A stretch of DNA of 38,023 nucleotides from Flavobacteriales bacterium (GTDB lineage Bacteria > Bacteroidota > Bacteroidia > Flavobacteriales > JADGDT01). A program made the translations under genes and the position numbers. The stretch is from positions 1 through 38,023 of the forward strand of contig JAGLEB010000110.1 of NCBI GenBank assembly GCA_023145275.1, in the 5' to 3' direction. The number at the start of each line of letters is the position of its first letter. Position 1 is the stretch's first letter. The notes under the pieces are model-generated. The model was not told the origin of the DNA. It searched no databases and worked only from the letters and a program-made list of their open reading frames with translations. Positions 25,671 through 34,260 of this stretch are shown one piece after another.

Positions 25671-27644
25671 CTATTGATTATACTTCTTTTTCATACTACT
25701 ATAGACTTTCTCATCTACAGTAACCTCATAATTATCTTTCAACTCCTTATTCCATTCAGCCTCTAAATAATTCTGATAATCAACTCTTACGCTTCCTTCA
25801 GACTCTTCAAGTGTTTTAACTTGAGGTTTTACAAAAGCTTTTACATCAACTATAACGAAATCCGTATCGCTTTTCTTATATATCTTTGAAACTCCTTTTT
25901 TCCATTCGAAACCTTCTGGTAACACTTCATTATCATCAGTAATAATTCCCGACTGAACTGTAACTTGAATATTTGATCCTTTATTAAGCTTTTCCTCAAT
26001 ATACTCTTTAGATTTTCCTTTTTTAAGATACTTCTTAGCTTTCGTAGCAGCTTCTTCATTAAATGCTTTTACGAGAATTAAGTCAGCTCTCTCTGGCCAC
26101 ATATATTCAGATTTATTCTTCTCATAAAATTTTTCTAATCCGAGAGTATCAGAATATGATTTGCCCCAAATTTTTTCATTCATTAAGTTATATATCAGGA
26201 TACCTTCTCTGTAATTAGACATCACATCTTGAAATTCAGAATATTCATTTTCTAAATTATTGTCGTAGTATCTAAGTATTTCTTTATCAATAAACTCTTT
26301 GCGTTTACTTGCAAGAACAAAGCTCAATGAATATTTATTCTTTGCATTTACAGGATTCTCTTCAAGGAATTTTATATAACTAAGTGCCGATACATTTTCT
26401 TTCTCGACAACTAAAATAACATCGGAAACTAACTCTGATTTATACTTCCATCCAGATGAAAGATATAGAGAATCAATATTCTTTTCAACCTTTTCAAAGA
26501 TCTTATTTTTAGGAGTAATAGTATATTTAACCTTCAAATGATCTATAACAGACTTTTCAATATATTTAGATCTATTATCTTTTTTCAACTCTCTTGATAA
26601 AGATTCTTTAGACTCTTCGTAAGAAAGTATCGGGTATCTTTTTACTACTTTAAGTATATCCCAACCAAACTTAGTTAGATATGGTTTAGAGAATTCGCCA
26701 TCTTCTAAGCTGAATGCTACTTTTTCCATTTCTGGCATCAATTTACCAACACCCAACGCAGGAAGCATTCCTCCATTCATCGCTGATCTATTATCATCAG
26801 AATATGTTCTAGCCAAATCCGTAAACTTTTCGCCTTTCTCTAATTTAGCATAAATAGTATCGGCTAATATTTTTTTGGCCAACAACATACTGTCTCTATT
26901 AGAAATACCAGGTCTATCAGTTCTCAATATAATATGAGCAACCTGTACTTTTCCAGAAGATTTTCTTTTCTCAATAACTTTTGCCAAATGGTATCCATAA
27001 GAAGTACGAACAGGCATACTAACTTCTCCAACATTCGTATTATAAGCACCAGACTCAAAATGGTAAACCATGTAAAAAACTGTCATCCAATTTAACTCAC
27101 CGTGATTTTTTTTTGCAGAAGGATCTTCAGAATATTTTACAGCAGCATTTTCAAAACTAATTTTTCCAGCTATTATCTCTTTTCTTATCGAAAGTAACTT
27201 TTTGTAAGCCTTAGCAGTATCTGCAGCAGAGGCATCTTCAGAAACCATTATTAATATATGAGAAACTTTTATCTCGTACTGAGACCTTTCATAAGCTTCT
27301 TTTAAAAGTTTTTCTTCTTCCTTAGGATCTTTAAAGTATGGTGCAGCTAAATCTTTTCTATAACCACTCAACTCTTTAGTATAGGCTGCGGTAGTATCTA
27401 AGCCAAGTTCTTTAGCTTGCATTAGTTTTTTCTTGTATGAAACAAATAAAGGAAAATAATTATCGATCTCCTTTTGACTTGGATCTTGAACTAAATCAAG
27501 ATTCTTTTCATACACTTTTTCGAACTCCGAAACTTTAACTTCATTATTGCTAATCGTTAACAAAGTTTTATCTGACAGATTCTGAGCTACAACAAAATTA
27601 AGACTCAAAAAATACAGAAAAAATAAAACAGGAAATTTAGTCAT
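25671..27644 (-). CDS. PpiC-type peptidyl-prolyl cis-trans isomerase with two parvulin domains
   Basis: A 657-residue exported protein. Signal peptide (MTKFPVLFFLYFLSLNFVVAQ), a helical N-domain (about 25-115), parvulin domain 1 (about 122-228: IKVSHILIMV, YSEDPSAKKNHGELNW, TSYGYHLAKV), parvulin domain 2 (about 232-338: VQVAHIILRTD, YSDDNRSAMNGGMLP, TKFGWDILKVV), and a long C-terminal region of charged helices with a YEEAKESLSREL-like coiled part. This is a larger relative of SurA/PpiD common in Bacteroidota. It should isomerise proline bonds and hold unfolded outer-membrane proteins in the periplasm. It is the first gene of a three-gene operon with the lipoprotein (5 bases apart) and the SurA-like gene. 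A TAnnTTTG box lies upstream. Confidence 0.9.
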   Translation of the reverse strand: MTKFPVLFFLYFLSLNFVVAQNLSDKTLLTISNNEVKVSEFEKVYEKNLDLVQDPSQKEIDNYFPLFVSYKKKLMQAKELGLDTTAAYTKELSGYRKDLAAPYFKDPKEEEKLLKEAYERSQYEIKVSHILIMVSEDASAADTAKAYKKLLSIRKEIIAGKISFENAAVKYSEDPSAKKNHGELNWMTVFYMVYHFESGAYNTNVGEVSMPVRTSYGYHLAKVIEKRKSSGKVQVAHIILRTDRPGISNRDSMLLAKKILADTIYAKLEKGEKFTDLARTYSDDNRSAMNGGMLPALGVGKLMPEMEKVAFSLEDGEFSKPYLTKFGWDILKVVKRYPILSYEESKESLSRELKKDNRSKYIEKSVIDHLKVKYTITPKNKIFEKVEKNIDSLYLSSGWKYKSELVSDVILVVEKENVSALSYIKFLEENPVNAKNKYSLSFVLASKRKEFIDKEILRYYDNNLENEYSEFQDVMSNYREGILIYNLMNEKIWGKSYSDTLGLEKFYEKNKSEYMWPERADLILVKAFNEEAATKAKKYLKKGKSKEYIEEKLNKGSNIQVTVQSGIITDDNEVLPEGFEWKKGVSKIYKKSDTDFVIVDVKAFVKPQVKTLEESEGSVRVDYQNYLEAEWNKELKDNYEVTVDEKVYSSMKKKYNQ

Positions 27645-27661
27645 GGTTTAATTTTTTTTGG

Positions 27662-27669
27662 CAAAAATA
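27662..27669 (-). promoter_or_regulatory. Candidate -7 box for the foldase operon
   Basis: Minus strand reads TATTTTTG, an exact TAnnTTTG match, 18 bases before the ATG at 27644, in the 55-base gap behind the adenosyltransferase-like gene. It suggests the foldase operon has its own promoter. Confidence 0.45.
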
Positions 27670-27699
27670 ACAGAATTATTGAAATAAATGGATTACAAT

Positions 27700-28218
27700 T
27701 TATTTATATGTTCTACTAATAAAATCTATTTCTCTAACTCCCTCTAAATCATTCAACTTCAATGATAACAAAAAGAAATACTGAGAACTTAAATTAGCAA
27801 AATCAAACAAAACATCATCAACTACATTATCTTTTTCGCTATGACGGTGAAGTAATCTAACTAAAAACTTACATTTTGTTCTTAAAATATGAGAATAACT
27901 TGCTGATGTACTTCCCTGTGGAAGAACAAACTTATCGAACTTAGACCTTAATTCTTCAGTATAGATTGTACATCTCTCAAACAACCAATCCATTTCTTCT
28001 TTATAAATTTCGGTTCTCATCCTAAGGGCCGGATTTACATGGTACATCAAACTCCCCATCTTTACTAATTCTTCTTTTATACCATCATCTAATACAAGTG
28101 ACTTTAAAAGACCAATATAGCTAGTAATTTCGTCAGTGAGTATTTCAAAATCACATCTCAAATCATCTGGGTTGTCGTATAAAAACGGATAGGTTTTATA
28201 TCCTCTATAATCTTTCAA
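27700..28218 (-). CDS. Cobalamin adenosyltransferase-like protein (PduO type), probably degenerate
   Basis: 172 residues. The middle and end follow the PduO-type ATP:cob(I)alamin adenosyltransferase pattern: TDEITSYIGLLKSL (28-41), FVLPQGSTSASYSHILRTKC (97-116 region) and DFANLSSQYFFLLSLKLND (139-157). The N-terminal ATP-binding segment (normally a KIYTKTGDxGxT stretch) is not present, and the usual Arg-rich helix after the HLART region is replaced by CKFLVRLLHR, so catalytic capacity is doubtful. It could be a structural or cobalamin-binding relative. It lies 12 bases after the BtuF-like gene, supporting a cobalamin context. The start is TTG with an AAGGA-like site two bases upstream; no ATG exists before residue 54. 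Function is inferred. Confidence 0.65.
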   Translation of the reverse strand: MKDYRGYKTYPFLYDNPDDLRCDFEILTDEITSYIGLLKSLVLDDGIKEELVKMGSLMYHVNPALRMRTEIYKEEMDWLFERCTIYTEELRSKFDKFVLPQGSTSASYSHILRTKCKFLVRLLHRHSEKDNVVDDVLFDFANLSSQYFFLLSLKLNDLEGVREIDFISRTYK

Positions 28219-28230
28219 TATCCTTGTAGA

Positions 28231-29340
28231 TTAATTAAGTTTCTTGTGATATACTAATTCACTTTTGTCTGCATTCTTATCAAATATTATTAATAAGTCA
28301 CGAAGCATAACATCAGGCTGTAAAACACCTTTCTCGAAATATGAGTTTGCACCCCAAGCAGTTACCCCACCGTATACAGAATAAACGTTTCCTTCTTTAA
28401 AAGCCTTAAACAAGTTGTACTTTGAATTAGATTCTAGTAAATCATCCATTGATTTTTTCCCTCCAACACCAATCCAATAATCTGCTTCAACAGCATCTTT
28501 AAACACTTTTTCGAACGAAAATGAGTTTGATCCACTACTAGTGTCATAATCCCATACATACTTAGCTCCGGCTAGTTTATAAAACTTAGATGTAAAACTA
28601 TTTCCTCCTGGTGCATACCATGTATCACCAAACATTATACCAGAAAAAACTGTAGGTATATCATTTTTTATGCTCAAGCTAGAAATAAGGTCTAAATAAT
28701 TATTTTCAATCTTTTCAAAAGTTTTTTGGGCATACTCCTCTTTATCAAATAAAATTCCGAAAAACTTAATCCATTCAACCTTGCCCAAAGCACTTTCTTC
28801 ATAAAACTCAGTAACAATAATAGTTTTCAGTCCGAGCTTTGTAAAACTAGCTGACTGCCCATTAGAGCGTTGATTAGGAAAATTAAATATAACATCTGGC
28901 TTCAACTCAAATAATTTCTCAAGGTTCATAGACTCAGCAATTCCAAGCTCTGCAATATCACCGCTTAATGACCTGTTGTAAAGTTCTTCATCAGAAATAT
29001 ATCTTGTATTAGGAAAAGCGACAATAGTTTTTCGTAAATCTAGCAATTCAATATAACCAAGGTGAGTAGTTGAAGTAGCTACAACGCGTTTGAAAGGAAT
29101 ATGTAGCATGTTATTTTCCGAAGAATCTCTCGAAAGCATAAACTCCTGAATTATCTTGTCTTTTCCATAAATTTCTACTCTATAATTCTCGCCATTTTTA
29201 AATACCCTCAAGTGATTGGCATACTTAAATAGAATTTCAACCTCATCGCTGCGAACTTCGGCCTTACCCTGTTCTTCAGTCGCACATGACAAGGAAGCAA
29301 ATACTAGAAATAATAAAGCAAGATTTTTAATTATTCTCAT
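28231..29340 (-). CDS. Periplasmic ABC-type substrate-binding lipoprotein, BtuF/TroA-like
   Basis: A 369-residue lipoprotein (lipobox SLSC, Cys19). The core matches class III periplasmic binding proteins of the BtuF/FhuD type: RVVATSTTHLGYIELLDL (N-lobe), LEKLFELKPDVIFNFP, the backbone alpha-helix, then FSGIMFGDTWYAPGGNSFTSKFYKLAGAKYVW and WIGVGGKKSMDDLL (C-lobe). The family binds corrinoids or iron-siderophores. The adjacent adenosyltransferase-like gene points to a corrinoid. No permease or ATPase (BtuCD) is near, so transport partners must be elsewhere. Only a 91-base gap separates it from the preceding gene and no cobalamin riboswitch fits there. The start is ATG. Confidence 0.8.
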   Translation of the reverse strand: MRIIKNLALLFLVFASLSCATEEQGKAEVRSDEVEILFKYANHLRVFKNGENYRVEIYGKDKIIQEFMLSRDSSENNMLHIPFKRVVATSTTHLGYIELLDLRKTIVAFPNTRYISDEELYNRSLSGDIAELGIAESMNLEKLFELKPDVIFNFPNQRSNGQSASFTKLGLKTIIVTEFYEESALGKVEWIKFFGILFDKEEYAQKTFEKIENNYLDLISSLSIKNDIPTVFSGIMFGDTWYAPGGNSFTSKFYKLAGAKYVWDYDTSSGSNSFSFEKVFKDAVEADYWIGVGGKKSMDDLLESNSKYNLFKAFKEGNVYSVYGGVTAWGANSYFEKGVLQPDVMLRDLLIIFDKNADKSELVYHKKLN

Positions 29341-29380
29341 AGCATTTATTGATAATATATTATTATTTAAAAACCCTGAA

Positions 29381-29420
29381 AAGCTTGTTTAACCCTTGTA
29401 AATCAAGTTAAAACAAGCTT
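29381..29420 (-). terminator. Terminator after the S46 peptidase gene
   Basis: AAGCTTGTTTAAC (29381-29393) pairs with GTTAAAACAAGCTT (29407-29420), a 13-base stem with one bulged base. On the minus strand the stem runs into TTTTCAGGGTTTTT. It lies 11 bases past the peptidase stop. Confidence 0.75.
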
Positions 29421-29431
29421 CTCTAGTAATA

Positions 29432-31636
29432 CTATTCCCCCTCTACAACAGTTTGTGCCTTAGGTCTAACTAGTTTCATTTCATCAATAAGATATCTAGC
29501 ACCTCCATATTTGTCAACAATAAATAATATGTACCTTATATCTACCATAATATTTCTACAAATATTTGCATCGTAGTTAATATCACTCATTGTGCCTTCC
29601 CAAACTCTATCGAAATTTAAGCCGATAAGGTTCCCATTAGCATCAAGCGCAGGACTTCCAGAATTACCTCCAGTAGTGTGGTTTGTAGCAATAAAACAAA
29701 CAGGCATTTTACCATCCTCCCCATAAACGCCGAAATCTTTTTCGTCATATAAAGTTCGCAATTTCTCAGGCACATCAAACTCATAATCTCCAGGTTGGTA
29801 TTTTTCCATTATACCACCTAGATAAGTTTTTGGAGAATAATATACTCCATCTTTAGGCTCGTATCCATTTACTATACCCCAAGTTACACGTAAGGTACTA
29901 TTAGCATCTGGATAAAACTTTTTATCTTTAAAGACTTCCACCTGTGCTTCCATATAAGTTCTCTGAAGCTTTTTTATCTTAGTATTCAATTCTACATAGG
30001 GATCTTTAATAAAAATATCATAGGCGTCAAGCATACTTACCGCAATTTTATAAGCGGGGTCAGCTTTTAATTTCTCAAGGGCTGATGAAGGTGATTTTTC
30101 AGCAAGTTTATTAAAGTCTTCAATATTTGTTAAGTTTGAATCCTCAAACACCTCTTTTGCAAGCTTACTGTAATCGTTATTATAGCTAGCTACTAGCTCA
30201 GTTAAATAGGTTGGAATAAACTCTGGGTCCATTCCTGTCATATATTCTTCAAGTAAGCTTTCAAAAACCTTTTCATCTACTTTTGAATTATAGTTTTTGA
30301 AATATCCCTTTGTATAATCTATTACTCTAGGTTTCACATCGGCTACAAAAGCTTCTCTCCCACTCTCATCAATATCTTCATATTTTTTCACAACACTGTG
30401 TAGCATCGTCGAAAACTTTAATATTTCAACATTTCTATATACAATTTCCCCAAAATAATTATTTGCCAAATTATATTTTTCAAATTGTGCATAATACTTA
30501 TCGAAATCTGACATAAGTTCAGAATATTTATCAATATACTCAGGATTAGCATTTACTTTCTCCATAAATACTTCCTCGTACTTTTCTCTCTTTTCTATTG
30601 CGTGAGATGCTTTCAATCCTTTATTCTCGCCTATCCATTTTTTCCAATAGTTGGCAATACTAGCGTATTTAGATGCATATTGCATTTTTATTGTAGCATC
30701 TGCACGCATTTCCTTATCTACAATTTTCAAAGCTTTATCTCTAATCTCGATCCTAGCAGGATTTATAACTTCAACAATTTGTTTTATTGCTACAGAAGGA
30801 AGGTACTCTTCCGTTCGCCCCGGAAAACCATATACCATAGTAAAATCACCTTCATTAACGCCATCTAGAGATATTGGCAAAAAGTGTTTCGGTCTATAAG
30901 GCACATTATCTTCAGAGTACTCAGCAGGCTTATTATCTTTTGAAGCATATATTCTAAACATTGAGAAATCGCCCGTATGTCTTGGCCAAACCCAATTATC
31001 AGTATCAGAGCCAAATTTTCCAATCATCGATGGTGGTGCTCCAACTAATCTTACATCCATAAAAGTTTCAGTTATGAATGCAAAATATTGATTTCCGTTG
31101 AAGAAAGCTTTAACTTTTACATCCTGGAAATCTTCTTTTTCTATAGATGAATTAATTAAGTGAATATTCTGAGAGATCTTAGCTTTTCTAGAACCTTCAT
31201 CCATATCATTAGTCAAGCCTTCGAATACTTTATTCGTTACATCGTCTATTCTAATAATAAAAGTAGCATCAAGACCAGGATTTTTCAGTTCACCTCTCCT
31301 ACTCGATGCCCAAAAGCCATCTTTCAAATAGTTATTTTCTAAGGTTGAATGAGCCTGAATTTGGCCATAACCACAGTGGTGATTAGTCAAAAGCAATCCT
31401 TCACTTGAAATAACTTCTGCTGTACACCCTCCACCAAAATGCACTATAGCATCTTTCACACTCGAATTATTAACACTATAGAGGTCGTCAGCACTAAGTT
31501 TGAGACCCATATCTTGCATGTCATCAATATTCAATTGTTTTATCAATGATGGAATCCACATTCCTCCATCCTGGGCACTCAACGATGAAAATACTGAAAG
31601 CAGCGCAATCAGTTGAATAAATAAAAATCTTCTCAT
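29432..31636 (-). CDS. S46-family dipeptidyl-peptidase, DPP11-like (Asp/Glu preference)
   Basis: A 734-residue exported serine peptidase. Signal peptide (MRRFLFIQLIALLSVFSSLSAQ), then WIPSLIKQLN; catalytic His in LLTNHHCGYGQ (86/87), Asp223 in RHTGDFSMFR, and Ser659 in GNSGSPA. An arginine (677) lies exactly 18 residues after the catalytic serine, in FDRVWEG; in the characterised S46 enzymes this position is Arg in DPP11 (Asp/Glu-specific) and Gly in DPP7, so acidic P1 specificity is predicted. These enzymes cut dipeptides from N-termini of peptides in the periplasm and help peptide-feeding Bacteroidota. The start is ATG. It is divergent from the DUF819 gene and followed by a good terminator. 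Confidence 0.93.
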   Translation of the reverse strand: MRRFLFIQLIALLSVFSSLSAQDGGMWIPSLIKQLNIDDMQDMGLKLSADDLYSVNNSSVKDAIVHFGGGCTAEVISSEGLLLTNHHCGYGQIQAHSTLENNYLKDGFWASSRRGELKNPGLDATFIIRIDDVTNKVFEGLTNDMDEGSRKAKISQNIHLINSSIEKEDFQDVKVKAFFNGNQYFAFITETFMDVRLVGAPPSMIGKFGSDTDNWVWPRHTGDFSMFRIYASKDNKPAEYSEDNVPYRPKHFLPISLDGVNEGDFTMVYGFPGRTEEYLPSVAIKQIVEVINPARIEIRDKALKIVDKEMRADATIKMQYASKYASIANYWKKWIGENKGLKASHAIEKREKYEEVFMEKVNANPEYIDKYSELMSDFDKYYAQFEKYNLANNYFGEIVYRNVEILKFSTMLHSVVKKYEDIDESGREAFVADVKPRVIDYTKGYFKNYNSKVDEKVFESLLEEYMTGMDPEFIPTYLTELVASYNNDYSKLAKEVFEDSNLTNIEDFNKLAEKSPSSALEKLKADPAYKIAVSMLDAYDIFIKDPYVELNTKIKKLQRTYMEAQVEVFKDKKFYPDANSTLRVTWGIVNGYEPKDGVYYSPKTYLGGIMEKYQPGDYEFDVPEKLRTLYDEKDFGVYGEDGKMPVCFIATNHTTGGNSGSPALDANGNLIGLNFDRVWEGTMSDINYDANICRNIMVDIRYILFIVDKYGGARYLIDEMKLVRPKAQTVVEGE

Positions 31637-31661
31637 TTTATATTTCTTTTAAATCAATCAA

Positions 31662-31669
31662 CAAATATA
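31662..31669 (-). promoter_or_regulatory. Candidate -7 box for the S46 peptidase gene
   Basis: Minus strand reads TATATTTG, an exact TAnnTTTG match, 26 bases before the ATG, in the divergent gap shared with the DUF819 gene. Confidence 0.4.
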
Positions 31670-31707
31670 TAAAAACACACTATAGTTTTTATTATTCTTA
31701 GATAAAC

Positions 31708-31738
31708 TTTGCATATTGATAAAAATGGAATAATTTCG
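31708..31738 (+). promoter_or_regulatory. Promoter of DUF819 gene
   Basis: TTTG (31708-31711), a 19-base spacer and TAATTTCG (31731-31738, one mismatch) give a good Bacteroidota -33/-7 pair, 33 bases before the ATG at 31771. Confidence 0.6.
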
Positions 31739-31770
31739 CCCGAGAATAAAAAATTTAAGTACTTGAAAAA

Positions 31771-33018
31771 ATGGAAAATCCTATTTTCACAAATGATGCT
31801 ATCGTATTCGGATTATTAATGGCATCCTTAGCATTTGTATTTCATACATCTAGCAATGGTCATAAAAACTGGAAGAGATTTTATAAAATTTTTCCTCCAC
31901 TATTAATGGCCTATTTGATTCCTAGTTTTTTAAATTCTTTCGGAATCATTTCTAATAAGCATTCGGAATTGTACACAATGGCGAAGCTATATCTTTTGCC
32001 AGCATCATTAGTTTTAATGACTTTAAGCATCGACTTAAAAGCAATTATGAATCTCGGGCCAAAAAGTATTATTATGTTCTTCACAGGTACTGTAGGCATT
32101 ATGCTTGGTGGACCAATTGCGATATTAATAGTTTCTTTCTTCTCTCCTGAAACTGTTGGAGGAGCTGGATTTGATGCTGTATGGAGAGGATTAACGACAA
32201 TCGCTGGTAGTTGGATTGGTGGTGGTGCTAATCAAGCAGCCATGCTAGAAATATATCAATATAATCCTGAGAAATATGGATCGATGGTATTAGTAGATAT
32301 TATCGTTGCAAATATATGGATGGCAATATTATTAATGGGTATTGGTAAAACTGCAAAAATTGACAAGTGGCTTAATGCTGATTCTTCGGCTATTGAAGAT
32401 CTTAAAAACAAAGTGGCCAGCTATACTGCTAGTATCGAAAAAATGCCAAGTATAAAAGATTACATGATAATTTTGGGTGTTGGATTTGGTATTACAGGTT
32501 TAGCGCATATGTTTGCTGATTCTTTTCCTGTTTGGCTTGTAAATAATTATCCTGAAATGAGTGAGAGTTCTTTAAGTTCAAGCTTTTTCTGGCTAATTGT
32601 TGTTTCTACCACTCTTGGTTTGATACTATCTTTTACAAAAGCTAAAAAATTGGAAGGTGCTGGGGCATCAAAAATTGGCTCTGTATTTATTTATGTACTT
32701 GTTGCAACAATTGGAATGAAAATGAATGTTTTACAAATATTTGAAAATCCAGGATTGCTAGCTGTTGGTTTAATTTGGATGACATTCCACGTTTTATTAC
32801 TAATTGGTGTTGCAAAATTGATAAGAGCTCCTTATTTCTTTTTAACAGTGGGAAGTCAAGCAAATGTTGGAGGTGCGGCATCTGCACCAATAGTTGCTGC
32901 AGCCTTTAGTCCAGCTCTTGCACCTGTGGGAGTTCTTCTAGCCGTTTTAGGATATGCTGTTGGAACTTATGGAGCTATGTTTTCGGCATATTTAATGGAA
33001 ATTGCTTCTAGTTTTTAA
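31771..33018 (+). CDS. DUF819-family multi-spanning membrane protein
   Basis: A 415-residue hydrophobic protein with about ten transmembrane helices and short loops. Recognisable segments include TNDAIVFGLLMASLAFVF near the start, the glycine-rich IAGSWIGGGANQAAM, DIIVANIWMAILLMGIGK, and the end ANVGGAASAPIVAAAFSPALAPVGVLLAV, which resemble re-entrant-loop motifs in membrane transporters; the whole matches the DUF819 (YjcL-type) family, some members of which are placed near solute symporters. Substrate is unknown. It starts at ATG after a convincing promoter, and stands divergent to an S46 dipeptidyl-peptidase, which may hint at amino-acid or peptide-related use; this link is speculative. Confidence 0.85.
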   Translation: MENPIFTNDAIVFGLLMASLAFVFHTSSNGHKNWKRFYKIFPPLLMAYLIPSFLNSFGIISNKHSELYTMAKLYLLPASLVLMTLSIDLKAIMNLGPKSIIMFFTGTVGIMLGGPIAILIVSFFSPETVGGAGFDAVWRGLTTIAGSWIGGGANQAAMLEIYQYNPEKYGSMVLVDIIVANIWMAILLMGIGKTAKIDKWLNADSSAIEDLKNKVASYTASIEKMPSIKDYMIILGVGFGITGLAHMFADSFPVWLVNNYPEMSESSLSSSFFWLIVVSTTLGLILSFTKAKKLEGAGASKIGSVFIYVLVATIGMKMNVLQIFENPGLLAVGLIWMTFHVLLLIGVAKLIRAPYFFLTVGSQANVGGAASAPIVAAAFSPALAPVGVLLAVLGYAVGTYGAMFSAYLMEIASSF

Positions 33019-33053
33019 TTTCAATTAAAAAAGCATTTATTTGCAAACTATTT

Positions 33054-33061
33054 TATCTTTA
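33054..33061 (+). promoter_or_regulatory. Possible -7 box for the TlpA-like pair
   Basis: TATCTTTA differs from TAnnTTTG by one base, 20 bases before the ATG at 33082. No well-spaced -33 element is seen. Confidence 0.35.
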
Positions 33062-33081
33062 CGGCTGTTAAAAAAAAATAT

Positions 33082-34239
33082 ATGAAAAGAATATTATTAG
33101 GGTTAACTCTTATTGGATTATTAAATTCTTGTAGTGAACAGAAGGATTCTAATTTCACCCTTGAAGGAAAAGTAAAAGGTATGCGCAAAGGTATTGTGTA
33201 TTTACAAAGAGATATAGATGGACAAGTAAGTACTGTAGACTCTTTATTCCTTAAAGGTACTGATTCTTTTAAATTCCAAGGAAATATTGAATCTCCAGAG
33301 GTGTTTTATCTATCTACTAGTAGAAGAAACTCGTCTACCCTACCTGTATTTGTAGAAAAGAGTGTAATAGTTGTTGAGGCTGATGTAAAAGATATTTTAA
33401 CCGCTAAAATTGAAGGATCTGAAAATCAAGTTCTTCTAGATCAATTCAACCACATTATTGGACGATACAATTCGTATAAAAATGAGCTTTATGTAAAAGG
33501 ATTAAAGGCAAATACAAATAAACACTTTAAGACATTTAAAAGCATATCCTCTCAATACGAAAGAAACGAGGAAAAAAAATTGAGATACATACTTAATTTT
33601 GCAGTGAGTAATGGATCAAAAGATATCGCTCCATATATTGCATTAAACTACCTTAGTTCTACTGACATTACTGTTTTAGATACAATCAGCAAATCAATGA
33701 CAGACGAAATCAGAACTGGAAAATATGGCAAGGAGTTAGATGAACTTGTTACGCAAATAAAGGCAACAATCATAGGTAAGAAACTTCCTGAAATTGTTCA
33801 GCAAGACTCTACAGGTAATGATATAATACTAGAGAACAAAAATGGTTTTTTACTTCTTAAGTTTTGGTCTTCTGAAGCTACAAATAGTAGAATATCTAAT
33901 AGTTTTGCGAAAAATATTGCTGAAAAATACACTAATGAACAAGTAACTATTGTTTCTGTTTCATTAGATACTGATAAAGAAGATTGGCTAGAGGCTATAA
34001 ATGAAGACAAGCTTCCATGGTTACAAGTAAGCGACTTTAAAGGTTACAGAAACGAAGCTGTTAGAAAACTTGCAATAAGAGTTTTGCCAGAAAACGTGCT
34101 TGTTGATCATAATGGTATTATCGTTGGGCGTAACATAGCACAAGATGACATTATCGCGAAAGTAGCTGAGTATTTAAGTACTCAAGATACTATAAATGAC
34201 GAAAATAGTAGTACAATAGATAATAAAGTAAATAATTAA
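33082..34239 (+). CDS. DUF4369/TlpA-like lipoprotein lacking the redox CxxC
   Basis: A 385-residue lipoprotein (lipobox LNSC, Cys17). A DUF4369-like beta-rich domain (about 24-120, FTLEGKVKGMRKGIVYLQRD) is followed by a helical linker and a thioredoxin-fold domain (about 232-370: KLPEIVQQDSTGNDIILENKNGFLLLKFW, then VTIVSVSLDTD and RVLPENVLVDHNGIIVG). In the active-site loop, FWSSEATNSR replaces the FWAHWCKPCR of the next gene, so both catalytic cysteines are replaced (by Ala266 and Ser269), leaving no thiol other than the lipid-anchored Cys17. It cannot be a disulfide oxidoreductase; a scaffold or binding role is likely. It lies 21 bases upstream of an intact paralogue, probably after gene duplication. 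Confidence 0.85.
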   Translation: MKRILLGLTLIGLLNSCSEQKDSNFTLEGKVKGMRKGIVYLQRDIDGQVSTVDSLFLKGTDSFKFQGNIESPEVFYLSTSRRNSSTLPVFVEKSVIVVEADVKDILTAKIEGSENQVLLDQFNHIIGRYNSYKNELYVKGLKANTNKHFKTFKSISSQYERNEEKKLRYILNFAVSNGSKDIAPYIALNYLSSTDITVLDTISKSMTDEIRTGKYGKELDELVTQIKATIIGKKLPEIVQQDSTGNDIILENKNGFLLLKFWSSEATNSRISNSFAKNIAEKYTNEQVTIVSVSLDTDKEDWLEAINEDKLPWLQVSDFKGYRNEAVRKLAIRVLPENVLVDHNGIIVGRNIAQDDIIAKVAEYLSTQDTINDENSSTIDNKVNN

Positions 34240-34260
34240 TCAAAATTAATAGACTCAATT

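Noticed and set aside
27682..27705. AAATAAAT/ATTTATTT hairpin after the adenosyltransferase-like gene
   Set aside because: The 8-base stem is only A and T, overlaps the stop codon and has no T-run; not a convincing terminator.
29341..29431. Cobalamin riboswitch upstream of the BtuF-like gene
   Set aside because: The gap is only 91 bases, mostly taken by the peptidase terminator; no conserved B12-box-like segment seen and there is no space for the fold (about 200 bases).
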